From the NCBI GenBank assembly GCA_009781495.1, contig WQYA01000003.1, forward strand, positions 40,643 to 104,642: a DNA stretch of 64,000 nt, written 5' to 3'. A program made the translations under genes and the position numbers. Shown in pieces: positions 51,524 to 61,434 of the stretch (within the stretch, counting starts at the first letter, position 1; the number at the start of each line of letters is the position of its first letter). Source of the stretch: Cystobacterineae bacterium (GTDB lineage: Bacteria > Myxococcota > Myxococcia > Myxococcales > Myxococcaceae). The notes under the pieces were generated by a model. That model had not been told where the DNA came from, made no database searches, and saw nothing but the letters and a program-made list of their open reading frames with translations.

Positions 51524-52426
51524 TTATTGAGTCGACGATAACCCTGCAACAGGCAAGGCTCCTTGCCACGTCTCTCCCGGCCTTAAACGCCACTCGGGGG
51601 GAACGCTCTGCTTCCAAACAAAAACCGGACTCATGTCTCCACCCGAAAGCGAAGGAGAAGAAATGTTAAACTGCGCTTCCACTGTCTCCGCATTAAACGG
51701 CATGAGATCTACATCATAGTGCCCCAGTGTCACGTCCGACGGAAACATGCTTATATAACGCTCGGGCCAGTCTATGCGCCCCGGCATGTTGCCTTCTAAA
51801 TGCATCTCCGCTATCCGCTTCCCCTTCATGTCAAACATGCGCCACTGCGCTCGAAACGTCGCTCGACTCTGTATGCGCAACAGCCCCCTGTCATCCACCG
51901 TCTGAACCCTCGGCAAACCCCATAGGACAAGCTGGTAGCGAACCTTCTTCTCCCGCTTCTCATCTAAAATAACCTGCGTCGATAAAATGTCCAGGCGTAC
52001 CCCTTGGCTGCTCGCCGACCATCGAGGGCTATATCGCCCCTGCCTCATCAGATCAAAAACCGTACGCACACTCTCATATACCCTTCTCCTCTCCTCCTGC
52101 CTGTCTGCATTCCCAGGACTCTCCAGCTCCTTCAGGTAGTCGTCAAACCGAGGGTTCAAATGAAAGGCCCCAACGTGCGCCTCCATTTGACCAAAATACC
52201 ATTGCAGAAAATTCTTCACCTCCACCTGGTATTTCGCCTCCTCCGGTATGGAACGTATCCAGGATACTCGCTCCAGGTAGTCCGCCTTCAACTGCGCCGC
52301 TTTGAGCGCCCTCTCTTCCTCCGTCTTCGCTGCTCTCCACCCCTTCACAACAAAAAATATGGAAACAAATACAACAAGAAAAGAAAGAACCAGAGAGAGA
52401 AACATCCCAAAATAGCGCCGCGTCAT
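51524..52426 (-). CDS. membrane-anchored protein of unknown function
   Basis: From the start at 52426 (MTRRYFGMFLSLVLSF, with GAGGAAGAGGG upstream) the product has 300 residues. A single N-terminal membrane span is followed by a charged helix (about 30-60) and a mainly beta extracytoplasmic domain with few Cys. I recognise no family. It is upstream of the HARE-HTH gene with a 157-base gap that holds nothing I can name. Confidence 0.6.
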   Translation of the reverse strand: MTRRYFGMFLSLVLSFLVVFVSIFFVVKGWRAAKTEEERALKAAQLKADYLERVSWIRSIPEEAKYQVEVKNFLQWYFGQMEAHVGAFHLNPRFDDYLKELESPGNADRQEERRRVYESVRTVFDLMRQGRYSPRWSASSQGVRLDILSTQVILDEKREKKVRYQLVLWGLPRVQTVDDRGLLRIQSRATFRAQWRMFDMKGKRIAEMHLEGNMPGRIDWPERYISMFPSDVTLGHYDVDLMPFNAETVEAQFNISSPSLSGGDMSPVFVWKQSVPPEWRLRPGETWQGALPVAGLSSTQ

Positions 52427-52675
52427 GTATCCCTCTTCCTCAAATACTCCCGCTTTGCCCAAAGCAAAGCAGATTTTGCCTACTCAAGACCACTTGTCTG
52501 TTTGTATTCTTACATCTCATTCGATAAATAGGATAGGTTTTGCACACCTTTTAAATTTTTCATAGCCATACCCACCCTCCGGCAAACCCTTCAAGGGTTG
52601 AAAACCCCTACCCTCTCCTCCTTTCTATCCGCCCTCCGTTTGTGGCGTCAAGCGCCCAATAGCTTCGGAAGCAAA

Positions 52676-53326
52676 CTAAAATTCACCATATTTCCAACGC
52701 ATATCCAAATATTGCAAAAATTCTCCTAAACGCGCCGGCTCGGGAACTATCAGCTTGTCTGCCCCCACTACCATCAGCCCCATGCTCTCTAGACGGTATA
52801 TCCAATAGCCCAATGCCGCTTCCCCTACCCCTAGCTCACTGGGTAACTCCTTCAGAGAAATGGCTACCTCCACCCCCCCAGGCGTCGGCAGCCCCCTCAA
52901 CTGGCAGGCCTGTAATATGCAATGTACAATGCGGCTGGGAGGATCCGCCAAAAGCAGAGACTCTATCTGCGCATCCGCATCCGAAAGACGCTCTGCCAAT
53001 TTTCGAATCATCCGTACCGCTATCTCCGCATTCGTGCGCACCATCGTCTCAAATGTCCGCGAATCAATCACCAGCAGCCGAGAGTCCTTGTCCGCTACAG
53101 CAGAAGCATTGCGCGCCTTGTTCGAAATAATGGCCATCTCCCCAAAAAATTCCCCCGGCCCCAAAACAGCCAAAATCTTCTCTATGTCTCGTACACGCTT
53201 GGAAATCGAAACTTGTCCGGCTTGGACAACAAACATTTCCTTGCCTGTCTCGCCTTCACGAAACAATACTGTCCCTGCTGGAATATCTTTCCCATACCGC
53301 TGAAACAGTGTGTCTTCAGCTTTCAT
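52676..53326 (-). CDS. Crp/Fnr-type cyclic-nucleotide-binding protein
   Basis: The 216-residue protein has an N-terminal cNMP-binding barrel (about 10-120: GTVLFREGETGKEMFVVQAGQVSI, GPGEFFGEMAII) lacking the exact RTA phosphate-binding sequence: the loop reads NARNASAVA-like (KARNASAV), with the Arg kept. The C-terminal part (about 145-205) is winged-helix-like (VAISLKELPSELGVGEAALGYWIYRLESMGLM). A transcription regulator by fold; ligand and targets unknown. Divergent from purM across about 100 bases, so it may share or influence that promoter region. Confidence 0.85.
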   Translation of the reverse strand: MKAEDTLFQRYGKDIPAGTVLFREGETGKEMFVVQAGQVSISKRVRDIEKILAVLGPGEFFGEMAIISNKARNASAVADKDSRLLVIDSRTFETMVRTNAEIAVRMIRKLAERLSDADAQIESLLLADPPSRIVHCILQACQLRGLPTPGGVEVAISLKELPSELGVGEAALGYWIYRLESMGLMVVGADKLIVPEPARLGEFLQYLDMRWKYGEF

Positions 53327-53428
53327 AAAACATCCGTGTTAAGGCCCCAAAACTGGGGCGCCATTGTTGGAAACTGCTATACCACCCTTTCATTGTAAAC
53401 CTTCACATTCTAACACCAGGATTTTGAC

Positions 53429-54469
53429 GTGAATAGCACCTATAAAAACGCCGGAGTCGACACCGACGCCCAAGACGAACTTGTGGAGCGTATCAAACCC
53501 TTGGCCGCAAAAACCAAAAAAACGGGACTCCTCGGCGGAGTCGGTGGTTTCGGCGGACTTTTTGAGCTCCCCAAAGGCCTCTATCAAAACCCTGTCCTCG
53601 TCTCTGGCACGGATGGCGTGGGCACCAAACTTAAATTGGCTTTCGCCATGCAACGCCACGAAACCGTTGGAATAGACTTGGTCGCCATGTCCGTCAACGA
53701 TGTGCTGACTTTGGGCGCTCGTCCACTTTTTTTCCTTGACTATTTCGCTACCTCCCGCCTTGAGCTGCCGGTGGCAGAACGCGTTATCTCCGGTATCGTC
53801 GAAGGCTGCCTCCTGGCAGATTGTTGCCTCTTGGGCGGCGAAACCGCTGAACTCCCCGGGTTTTATGCCCCAGGCAACTATGAGCTTGCAGGCTTCTGCG
53901 TCGGCATCGTCGAAAAATCAGAAATTATCGACGGCCACAATATTCGGCCCGGCGACGCTGTCGTCGGCCTGGCTTCTTCAGGCTTGCATTCCAATGGCTA
54001 TTCCTTGGCGCGCAAAATTGTTGCAGACAAAGGACTTGCGCTGGAAGCGCCGCTCCCAGAGTTGGGCAAGTCTCTGGGGGAGGCTTTGTTGGAGCCTACC
54101 CGAATTTATGTCAAGGAAGTTTTAGCGCTTATGGAGCACCTTAAACCCAAAGGCATGGCGCATATTACGGGCAGCGGCATCCCCGGCAACCTCCCACGTT
54201 GCCTGCCCGCCGGCACCCAAGCCGTCCTCTATGAAAAACATTGGCAGCCTCACCCCCTCTTCGGCCTCTTGGCTCAATGGGGCAAAGTCTTGAGAGAAGA
54301 AATGTATCATACCTTCAACATGGGCTTGGGCTATTGCTTGGTAATCGACAAACAACAGCTTCCTTTCGTTTTGGATTTTTTCAAACAACGGGGGCTTTTG
54401 GCTTGGCACGTTGGTAATATTGAAGAGGCAAACCCTTCCCTCCCCCCCTCCGCACAGGTGCTTCAATGA
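53429..54469 (+). CDS. purM: phosphoribosylformylglycinamidine cyclo-ligase
   Basis: PurM (AIR synthetase) closes the imidazole ring in purine synthesis; 346 residues. It starts NSTYKNAGVDTDAQDELVERIKPL and has VSGTDGVGTKLKLA, VAMSVNDVLTLGARPLFFLDYFA and LLGGETAELPGFY, all characteristic ATP-grasp-free PurM motifs. The start follows a region without strong ribosome site; the alternative GTG/ATG upstream is not better. It overlaps purN by four bases. Confidence 0.96.
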   Translation: MNSTYKNAGVDTDAQDELVERIKPLAAKTKKTGLLGGVGGFGGLFELPKGLYQNPVLVSGTDGVGTKLKLAFAMQRHETVGIDLVAMSVNDVLTLGARPLFFLDYFATSRLELPVAERVISGIVEGCLLADCCLLGGETAELPGFYAPGNYELAGFCVGIVEKSEIIDGHNIRPGDAVVGLASSGLHSNGYSLARKIVADKGLALEAPLPELGKSLGEALLEPTRIYVKEVLALMEHLKPKGMAHITGSGIPGNLPRCLPAGTQAVLYEKHWQPHPLFGLLAQWGKVLREEMYHTFNMGLGYCLVIDKQQLPFVLDFFKQRGLLAWHVGNIEEANPSLPPSAQVLQ

Positions 54470-55080
54470 AACGCATTGCTGTTTTGGCTTCTGGTAATGG
54501 CAGCAACCTGCAAGCCCTCATCGATCAGCTCAATGTGCCCAACTCCCCCGCTGAAATCAGCTTGGTCGTCGCCAACGTCGCCTCCGCCCACGCCCTCACC
54601 CGCGGTAGAGAAGCCGGCATCCCTACCTTCTTCGTGCCGCATGAGGGCCGAGGCGATAGGCAAAACTATGAAAAACTCCTCATCCAATTGCTGCAAGAAT
54701 ATGCCATAGACTTCGTCTGCCTGGCCGGGTTTATGCGCCTGCTTACCCACCGCTTCCTGGATGCTTATCCTCTCCGCGTCCTTAATGTACACCCGGCCCT
54801 CCTCCCCTCCTTCCCCGGTACCCATGCCCCCCTCCAGGCCCTTAAAGCCGGCGTTAAACTCTCCGGTTGTACCATTCACTTGGTCAATGAAGGCGTCGAC
54901 TCCGGCCCCATCCTCGCCCAGGCCGCTGTCCCCGTCCTCGAAAACGACGACGTCGACAGCTTGAGCGCTCGTATCCAAAACGTGGAACACCAACTCTATC
55001 CCCAAGTCGTCCGCCTCTTCGCCGAAGGACGCCTTCGTACCAAGGACAACCTCTTCTTCCTCGATGGCTGGTCACCATGA
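54466..55080 (+). CDS. purN: phosphoribosylglycinamide formyltransferase
   Basis: The 204-residue PurN uses 10-formyltetrahydrofolate to formylate GAR. It begins KRIAVLASGNGSNLQALID with the phosphate-binding loop; catalytic Asn, His and Asp lie in VLNVHPALLPSFPG and HLVNEGVDSGPILAQ. ATGA overlaps couple it to purM upstream and to the flavoprotein-like gene downstream. Confidence 0.96.
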   Translation: MKRIAVLASGNGSNLQALIDQLNVPNSPAEISLVVANVASAHALTRGREAGIPTFFVPHEGRGDRQNYEKLLIQLLQEYAIDFVCLAGFMRLLTHRFLDAYPLRVLNVHPALLPSFPGTHAPLQALKAGVKLSGCTIHLVNEGVDSGPILAQAAVPVLENDDVDSLSARIQNVEHQLYPQVVRLFAEGRLRTKDNLFFLDGWSP

Positions 55081-56507
55081 AATCAGGCACTGCAAGTCTG
55101 GGCTCGGCCTTCGTCAATGTGCCTTCTCGACACTTCTATGACTTGGTCGTCGTCGGCAGCCAACTCGCCGGCCTCGCCAGTGCCGCCCTCATCGCTCGCA
55201 AGGGCTATAAAGTCCTCGCCGTCGAGGCTACCCTCCCCTATGAGCTTCAAGGCTCCCCCTTCTCCTATGAGCCCATCCTCCTCCCCCACCCACGCTATTC
55301 CTCCCTCCTCTCCGCTTTCTTGGAAGAAATGCAGCTTACCAGCGACTTCCATCGTACGGCCATCCCCCTCTCCATGCAGTGGATTGCCCCTCAACAACGC
55401 CTCGACTTCCCCCCTTCCCTTGAATACCCCAGCTATGAATGGCGAAAACTCCTCGGAGATGAAAACCCCTCTTGGCTCCAATCCCTCCTGGAATTCCAAA
55501 ACCAAAGCCAGGCCTTCCTCAAAACCCAACCCCATTTGCCCCCACAGGGCATGCTCGAAACTTGGTCCCTCCGCCGCCAAACACGCCTCCTTGAGTCCTC
55601 CCCCCCCCTAGACTGGCCTCCCTCCGGCGCCTGGCCCTCCCTCCAACTCCTCGCCAGCTTAAGCCTCGGCGTGCAACCCTCCCCCTATGCCCTTCAACAC
55701 TTCGGCGGATGGATGCTCCAGGGCGCCTATGGCTTCCTCCAGGGCCGACAGGGCTTCGGAGAATGGTTGCTCCGCCGTATGCAACAACTCGGCGTGGACG
55801 TCGTCTGCCCCTCCCAACTCACTCAACTGGCCTTCGATAACAAAGGCTGCTCCCTCATGCTGCGCGGAGACTCTACCGTCTATCGCGTGCGTACCGCCCT
55901 CTGCGCTGCAGAATTGGAGCTCTTTACCCGCTTCCTCGAAGACCCTAAAATCCTCAAAACCCCCTCCTCCCTGCCACCCCCTCCTCAACGCCTAAGCCTA
56001 CACTGGCTCCTCCCTCAAGAAGCCCTCCCTTATGCCCTTAAGGAGCTCGTCCTCCTCCCCTCCTTCTCCCTTCAAAATATCCCCGCCAGCCCCCCAGAGC
56101 GCGGCAGCCATGAGCCCTTGCGAATGTTGACCGCCTCCTCATGGCTCTTCCCTCAAAAAGAAGAAGCCTTGGAGCCTCAACTCAAAGCCCAATTAAAATA
56201 TATGGCCCAATGCCTGGACGAGCTCCTCCCCTTCGCCCGCCAACACCTCCGCCTCGCCTCCTCCCCTCAACTGGACGCTCCTCCCGAATATCTCCATGAA
56301 GCCAGGCTCCCCCTCATGCCCCTCTACCCCGAAATCGACGGGGGCTTGGGCCTCTGCGGAGAGCTTGTCGAATCTAAACGCAAATCCCTCATCATCGCTA
56401 ACCGACAACTCCTGCCAGGCCTCGGCGTGGAAGGCGAATTGCTCCTGGCTTTCAAAACCAGCAAAACCATTGAGCAACAACTCCTCCGCAAAGCCCCAAG
56501 GCACTAG
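55077..56507 (+). CDS. NAD(P)/FAD-binding oxidoreductase-like protein
   Basis: A 476-residue protein with an N-terminal Rossmann dinucleotide site: FYDLVVVGSQLAGLASAALIARKGYKVLAVE, where the usual GxGxxG is GSQLAG. The overall layout resembles phytoene-desaturase/amine-oxidase-type flavoproteins but many positions are diverged and the C-terminal FAD motif is weak (GLCGELVESKRKSLIIANRQLLPGLG is the nearest). It overlaps purN by four bases and is probably co-expressed; the reaction is unknown. Its TAG stop shares CTAG with the convergent gene's stop. Confidence 0.7.
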   Translation: MKSGTASLGSAFVNVPSRHFYDLVVVGSQLAGLASAALIARKGYKVLAVEATLPYELQGSPFSYEPILLPHPRYSSLLSAFLEEMQLTSDFHRTAIPLSMQWIAPQQRLDFPPSLEYPSYEWRKLLGDENPSWLQSLLEFQNQSQAFLKTQPHLPPQGMLETWSLRRQTRLLESSPPLDWPPSGAWPSLQLLASLSLGVQPSPYALQHFGGWMLQGAYGFLQGRQGFGEWLLRRMQQLGVDVVCPSQLTQLAFDNKGCSLMLRGDSTVYRVRTALCAAELELFTRFLEDPKILKTPSSLPPPPQRLSLHWLLPQEALPYALKELVLLPSFSLQNIPASPPERGSHEPLRMLTASSWLFPQKEEALEPQLKAQLKYMAQCLDELLPFARQHLRLASSPQLDAPPEYLHEARLPLMPLYPEIDGGLGLCGELVESKRKSLIIANRQLLPGLGVEGELLLAFKTSKTIEQQLLRKAPRH

Positions 56508-57190
56508 GGGACACCCCAGTCCACGATAGGGTGGCCGCGCAGCTGCGCCCACCACTTCAGGCGCATGTCCGCATTGACCGCTACGGGGCTTCCTACCGCC
56601 TCCATAACGGGTAAGTCCGCATAGGAATCTGTGTAGAAACTACAGTCCTCTATGGCCACATTCAACTCGGCCAGCTTCGCCTGCGCCTTGTGCAACTTGC
56701 CACGCCCATAGCAAACAATGCCTTCTACCCGCCCACTCAACCGCCCCTCCGCGTCCGTCTCTAAAACATTGGCCAGACAACCGTCTAAACCTAAATCCGC
56801 TGCTACCAACTCCCCTAAATATTGCGTCGTGGAGCTCAGCAAAATGCACAAACACCCCGCCTGCCGCTGCTGCTTGAGCGCTTCAAGCGCCCCCGGACGG
56901 TAGAGACGACGCACCTCCTCCTCATAAAACCTTCGGCTTTGCTCCAAAATCTCCTCATGCGAAACCCCCGCAAAACCCTCCATCGCCTCCAATAAAGGTA
57001 TTGCCCCTCCTCCACCCCACCCTAGGCTATAACGCGTAAGCCAACTTAACACACGCAGCGCTCCCATACGGGCCAACACCCCCTCCTTCCCCTCCCTCAG
57101 TTGCCGACGAATCCATAAAACAGCTGAATTCCGAGCAATAAGCGTCTTGTCCAAGTCAAAAAAAGCAACGCTCACTCGCTTGGACCCCAT
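56504..57190 (-). CDS. HAD-IB family phosphatase
   Basis: The 228-residue HAD hydrolase of the SerB/CicA-like IB subgroup has motif I FFDLDKTLIARNSA (nucleophile Asp), motif II in LLSSTTQY, motif III Lys near GRGKLHKAQ and motif IV YTDSYADLPVMEAVG. A helical cap lies between motifs I and II. Substrates in this group range from phosphoserine to lysophospholipids; none can be picked here. It converges with the flavoprotein-like gene and both stops lie in one CTAG. Confidence 0.9.
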   Translation of the reverse strand: MGSKRVSVAFFDLDKTLIARNSAVLWIRRQLREGKEGVLARMGALRVLSWLTRYSLGWGGGGAIPLLEAMEGFAGVSHEEILEQSRRFYEEEVRRLYRPGALEALKQQRQAGCLCILLSSTTQYLGELVAADLGLDGCLANVLETDAEGRLSGRVEGIVCYGRGKLHKAQAKLAELNVAIEDCSFYTDSYADLPVMEAVGSPVAVNADMRLKWWAQLRGHPIVDWGVP

Positions 57191-57215
57191 CGTGGCAACC
57201 CATAAAACCCCACCC

Positions 57216-58451
57216 CTAACTCACACAGAAAAGTGCTACTTCCACTTTCTTGTCGGAAGCCAGACGACGACAGGTTCCTGAAAAATGAATACGGTCATTC
57301 GCGTCTGCCCCTTCTTCCCAATATGCAATGCCTCCGTTGTGTAGAGTACAATTTTGCACAGTGCCGTCTTCCCGCGTCAGCATGACGGTCATCAGACGCT
57401 TGTCAGGAATGTTCTTCAAATCAATGTATTGGGGAACATTGGCCATATTGGCAATGCGTATGAGGGTTTCACGGTAGGAATCCTCACAAATGGAGCTCAA
57501 ATTCTGCAAGCTCTTGTCAAACATCTCCGCCATTTCCCTGTGCCGAAAACCCGCAGCCATGGAAACCGGACAATCCACATTGCAAGTGGAACCCTCCAGG
57601 CAAACAGTTGTCAATTCTGCCTTCTTCTGCGCGTCCAGGGAAACAGGCGCAATGGCCGTCCATATCACCTCGCGAGGCCTGCCGTGGCTGTCCACCAAAT
57701 GGTTGAACATCTCATAATATTCCTTCACAGGCGTCAATTTCTCCCGCTCTGTGTTGCAAGCATTGGAATCTTCTTCATCTATACCTATCCGCACTGTGGG
57801 CGTATTTCTACCATCCGTCCGCTCACTGCAATCGTCTTCATCCGAAAGCACCACCACCAACAAACGCGCACCCTCCCGCAAAAACCCCTTGTTCCCACCC
57901 TCGCTGAGGGGTTTTTCACTCAAGTCCGACAACAAAGCCAAACGCACAGCTTCAAAAGGCGTCTCTTGTGGACTGCCTGAAATGCCTCTGTAGATTCTAT
58001 CGCGGAAAAGAGAAAGAAAGTCGGGCCAATCGCTGAGGAGTACACGTTGGTTCCCTCCTTGAGTCGGCAAAAGCCTTCCTCCAGGATAATCCTTTCCTGC
58101 CAAATCCCTATAGCTCAACGGCTGGTATTCCTCCAAACGATAGACGGAAGTGCTGATGATGCCAATGTTCATGCTCTGATCGATGCCGCCACCCTTCTGG
58201 AGCTCTTCCATAAAAGCCGTCAGTTCACTTTGGACTTTGAGCTGCTTGTTATGCATGGAGCCTGAATCGTCTATAACAAAAAGAATATCCAGCTGTTGAA
58301 CCTCAGGCTCGGGCATCTCTTGCAGACAACTCATGGGAATCATCGAGCCGTCTTTCTCTGGAGAACTTTCAACGCCCAAACAACCATTGCAACCCCAAGC
58401 GAAAAAAAACAAGAATGGAAAAAACAACGCTGGTCTTTTATAAGTTTCCAT
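57216..58451 (-). CDS. vWA-domain lipoprotein
   Basis: The 411-residue product starts METYKRPALFFPFLFFFAWGC, a type II signal peptide with lipobox AWGC. A von Willebrand A domain follows (about 55-270) with the MIDAS sequence LFVIDDSGSM and later conserved Thr/Asp in VVVLSDEDDCSE. About ten Cys in the second half suggest disulfides. Such vWA lipoproteins are abundant in Myxococcota, mostly uncharacterised. The ATG at 58451 is preferred to one nine codons upstream. Confidence 0.82.
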   Translation of the reverse strand: METYKRPALFFPFLFFFAWGCNGCLGVESSPEKDGSMIPMSCLQEMPEPEVQQLDILFVIDDSGSMHNKQLKVQSELTAFMEELQKGGGIDQSMNIGIISTSVYRLEEYQPLSYRDLAGKDYPGGRLLPTQGGNQRVLLSDWPDFLSLFRDRIYRGISGSPQETPFEAVRLALLSDLSEKPLSEGGNKGFLREGARLLVVVLSDEDDCSERTDGRNTPTVRIGIDEEDSNACNTEREKLTPVKEYYEMFNHLVDSHGRPREVIWTAIAPVSLDAQKKAELTTVCLEGSTCNVDCPVSMAAGFRHREMAEMFDKSLQNLSSICEDSYRETLIRIANMANVPQYIDLKNIPDKRLMTVMLTREDGTVQNCTLHNGGIAYWEEGADANDRIHFSGTCRRLASDKKVEVALFCVS

Positions 58452-58607
58452 AAGGTACCCAATTGGCTGGCCCGCCAAACTGTTTCTCCAGCTTAACTCT
58501 TTTTTTGAAAAAAAGGAAAGCCGGCTTGCCTAAGCGTTTGGAACGGCTAGGTTGTCAAAGTCATAATCCCAGTTCATTTTTCACATAGAAATTCGGAATA
58601 CCTTCTC

Positions 58608-61067
58608 ATGACGGATGACTCCAAAAAAAGCGGCAGACCTGACTTGCCCCACCTCCCCCCCTCTCCCCAGGGCTTTTCTCATCTCATCCCTAAGGAAGAC
58701 ATTCCTCAAGTCCTTCCTATTTTGCCCCTGAGAAATTCCGTCTTCTTCCCCGGGGGCGTCCTCCCCTTGGCCGTCGGACGCCAAAAAACCATCGCCCTCA
58801 TTAAGGATGCCGTGCGTGACGAACAATTCATCGGCGTCGTTACTCAGAAAAAAGCAGAGGAGGAAGATCCAAAGTCGACGGATCTCTATATGACGGGGAC
58901 GGTGGCCAAAATCGTTAAACTCCTGAAAATGGGCGAGGAAAACTATTCCCTCGTCGTCCAGGGACTGGCACGCTTCCGCCTCTTGGAATTGGTTCAAGAA
59001 GCCCCCTATCTCAAAGCGCGCATAGAGCCCTTGGAGGATAAGACGCCCATCGAAAACCTCGAAATTGAAGCCCTCGGCATCAACCTCAAAAAACTTGCAC
59101 GCGAAGTCATTGAGTTGATGCCGGAATTGCCGGCTGCTGCCGGCGAGCTGGTGGAGAGCATCAACCACCCAGGCCATTTGGCGGACCTCATCGCCGCCAA
59201 TATTGATGTGCCGCTCGAAGAAAAACAGGCCGTCTTGGAAACCGTCGAGCTGAAGGCGAGGATGAACCTCGTCCTTGAAGTGCTCAACCGAAAACGCGAA
59301 ATCCTCAAGCTTTCCAACAAAATTGACTCTGCCGTCAAAGGGGAAATGTCCAAAACGCAGCGCGAATATTATTTGCGCCAGCAGCTGAAAGCCATCAAAG
59401 AAGAGTTGGGGGAGCTCGGCGAAGAAGAAGAAGAAATAGACGAGTTGGATGAACGCCTTAAAAATGCCTCCCTCCCCCCTGAGGTGGATAAGGTGGCTAC
59501 CAAAGAGCTCAACCGCTTGCGCTCTATCCCTACGGCTTCCAGCGAATATACTGTCTCGCGCACCTATTTGGATTGGATTGCAGACCTTCCATGGAACAAA
59601 AAAAGCGAAGACAACCTGGACATTGAAAACGCACGCCAAACCCTGGACGCGGACCACCACGGCATCCAAAAAGTTAAAAAGCGGATTCTGGAATACCTCG
59701 CGGTGCGTAAACTTAAAAACGATATGCGCGGCCCCATCCTCTGTCTGGTCGGCCCCCCTGGCGTCGGCAAAACCTCCTTGGGCCAGTCCGTCGCACGCGC
59801 CATCGGCAGAAAATTCGTCCGCCTCTCCTTGGGCGGCGTGCGTGACGAGGCCGAAATCCGCGGCCACCGGCGTACCTATGTGGGGGCGCTCCCAGGCCGC
59901 TTCATCCAAAACATGAAAAAAGCAGGGACCGTTAACCCGGTGATGATGTTGGATGAGATTGATAAACTGGGGGCGGATTTTCGCGGAGACCCTTCTTCGG
60001 CATTGCTGGAGGTTTTGGATCCAGAGCAAAACAACAGTTTTTCAGATCACTATTTGGATGTGGCCTATGACTTGTCCAGAGTGATGTTTATTGCTACGGC
60101 CAACCAACTCGACTCCGTCCCGCCTGCCCTTAAAGACCGTATGGAGATTATTGAATTATCCGGCTATACTTTTGATGAAAAAGAAGCCATCGCCATTAAA
60201 CACCTCATCCCTAAACAACTTAAAGAGCATGGCTTGAATGCGGACCACCTCAGCATCGACGAAAAAGCCCTCCAAGTGCTGCTGGCTTCCTATACACGCG
60301 AGGCGGGCGTGCGCAGCTTGGAGCGACGCATTGCCGACATCTGCCGCGCCGTCGCCGTTGATTTTGCCTCCGGAAAAACAGACAAACAACACATTGCCGC
60401 CGAGCGCGTTCCCGAAATCCTGGGGCCCGAGCGCTTCTATTCCGAAGTGGCAGAGCGTACGGAAAAAACCGGGGTGGCAACGGGCCTCGCCTGGACGGCC
60501 GCCGGGGGAGACTTGCTCTTCATTGAGTGTACCAAAATGACAGGCAAGGGGGGGCTTACCCTCACCGGACAACTGGGGGACGTTATGAAAGAATCCGCCC
60601 AGGCCGCCCTCTCCTATTTGCGCTCCAAAGCAGAACCACTGGGCCTCCCCCCAGACTTTATGGAAAAAACAGATATCCACCTCCACTTCCCCGCCGGCGC
60701 TATCCCCAAAGACGGCCCCTCCGCGGGAATTACCATTTTTACGGCGCTGACTTCCCTTATGACGCATATACGTGTACGTGCCGATACGGCCATGACGGGC
60801 GAGGCCACCTTGCGCGGACTCGTCTTGCCCGTGGGCGGCATTAAAGAAAAAGTCCTCGCCGCCCACCGCGCCGGAATTCGACGCCTCATCCTCCCAGAGC
60901 GCTGCCGCAAAGACATGGTCGACGTTCCAGAGCAGGCCAAAAACGAAATGGAATTCCTCTTCGTCACCACCATGGACGAGGTGCTTCAACTCGCCCTTGA
61001 GTCCTGGCCTCCACCCCCCAAAACCGTGCCCGCTGCTAAGGAAACACCCGCTATGGCCTCCGCCTAG
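58608..61067 (+). CDS. lon: ATP-dependent protease Lon
   Basis: An 819-residue LonA with all three regions: N-terminal substrate domain (about 35-230), AAA+ module with Walker [10 protein letters not shown] (about 387) and Walker [12 protein letters not shown], and C-terminal Ser-Lys protease with catalytic Ser in [12 protein letters not shown] (about 704) and Lys in [14 protein letters not shown]. It degrades misfolded and regulatory proteins in the cytosol. The first 20 and last 15 residues are low-complexity extensions. Its TAG stop lies in the CTAG of the inverted-repeat element that follows. Confidence 0.97.
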   Translation: MTDDSKKSGRPDLPHLPPSPQGFSHLIPKEDIPQVLPILPLRNSVFFPGGVLPLAVGRQKTIALIKDAVRDEQFIGVVTQKKAEEEDPKSTDLYMTGTVAKIVKLLKMGEENYSLVVQGLARFRLLELVQEAPYLKARIEPLEDKTPIENLEIEALGINLKKLAREVIELMPELPAAAGELVESINHPGHLADLIAANIDVPLEEKQAVLETVELKARMNLVLEVLNRKREILKLSNKIDSAVKGEMSKTQREYYLRQQLKAIKEELGELGEEEEEIDELDERLKNASLPPEVDKVATKELNRLRSIPTASSEYTVSRTYLDWIADLPWNKKSEDNLDIENARQTLDADHHGIQKVKKRILEYLAVRKLKNDMRGPILCLVGPPGVGKTSLGQSVARAIGRKFVRLSLGGVRDEAEIRGHRRTYVGALPGRFIQNMKKAGTVNPVMMLDEIDKLGADFRGDPSSALLEVLDPEQNNSFSDHYLDVAYDLSRVMFIATANQLDSVPPALKDRMEIIELSGYTFDEKEAIAIKHLIPKQLKEHGLNADHLSIDEKALQVLLASYTREAGVRSLERRIADICRAVAVDFASGKTDKQHIAAERVPEILGPERFYSEVAERTEKTGVATGLAWTAAGGDLLFIECTKMTGKGGLTLTGQLGDVMKESAQAALSYLRSKAEPLGLPPDFMEKTDIHLHFPAGAIPKDGPSAGITIFTALTSLMTHIRVRADTAMTGEATLRGLVLPVGGIKEKVLAAHRAGIRRLILPERCRKDMVDVPEQAKNEMEFLFVTTMDEVLQLALESWPPPPKTVPAAKETPAMASA

Positions 61068-61249
61068 ACCGATTCAAAGTTGAAATGAGCTTGGCGAGAC
61101 ACAAAATTTTCGAGCAGATTCCCGCGGCCCGGACTGAGGCCACCGGAGGCGTAGCCTGAGCTACGTCGAGGATGGCCGAGGGAGGAAGCGCGGGAAGATG
61201 CCGAAAAGTTTGTGTCGCAGCGGCTCATTTCAACTTTGAATCGGTCTAG
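61064..61249. repeat. 186-bp palindromic element with perfect 27-bp terminal inverted repeats
   Basis: Left end 61064-61090 and right end 61223-61249 are exact reverse complements, starting and ending in CTAG. Inside, the palindrome continues imperfectly (GCGAGACACAAAATTTTCG against CCGAAAAGTTTGTGTCGC), so the whole element can fold. The outer CTAGs hold the stop codons of lon (plus) and the ribbon-helix-helix gene (minus). It encodes no protein. A solo end-copy is at 233-259. It may be a MITE or REP-like element; the fold might also act as a bidirectional terminator. Confidence 0.85.
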
Positions 61250-61434
61250 AGGCGCCCTAAATCGTCAAATGTCGTCTGGCCCGGCAACTGGGCCTTGTAT
61301 TTCTCAAGCACCAAGTCGATGCCCTGGCGAATATATTCGGCTACAGGGACTTTCGTCTTCTGGTTGAGCAGCTTCAGCAAGGCGTCTTGCTCCGCTGTAA
61401 TATAAATGGTCGTGCTCATCTTTTTGCGCGCCAT
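61246..61434 (-). CDS. ribbon-helix-helix (CopG-like) small protein
   Basis: From ATG at 61434 the product has 62 residues: MARKKMSTTIYITAEQDALL is the basic strand and turn, then two helices (VPVAEYIRQGIDLVLEKYKA), the layout of an RHH DNA-binding dimer. An alternative ATG is at 61419. The start at 61434 overlaps the divergent lipoprotein start within one CATG. It may repress the shared promoter region. The frame upstream of 61434 looks non-coding. Confidence 0.7.
   Translation of the reverse strand: MARKKMSTTIYITAEQDALLKLLNQKTKVPVAEYIRQGIDLVLEKYKAQLPGQTTFDDLGRL

Noticed and set aside
58581..60029. 482-codon minus-strand open frame opposite lon
   Set aside because: Phe/His/Asp-rich antisense shadow of a highly conserved protease gene.
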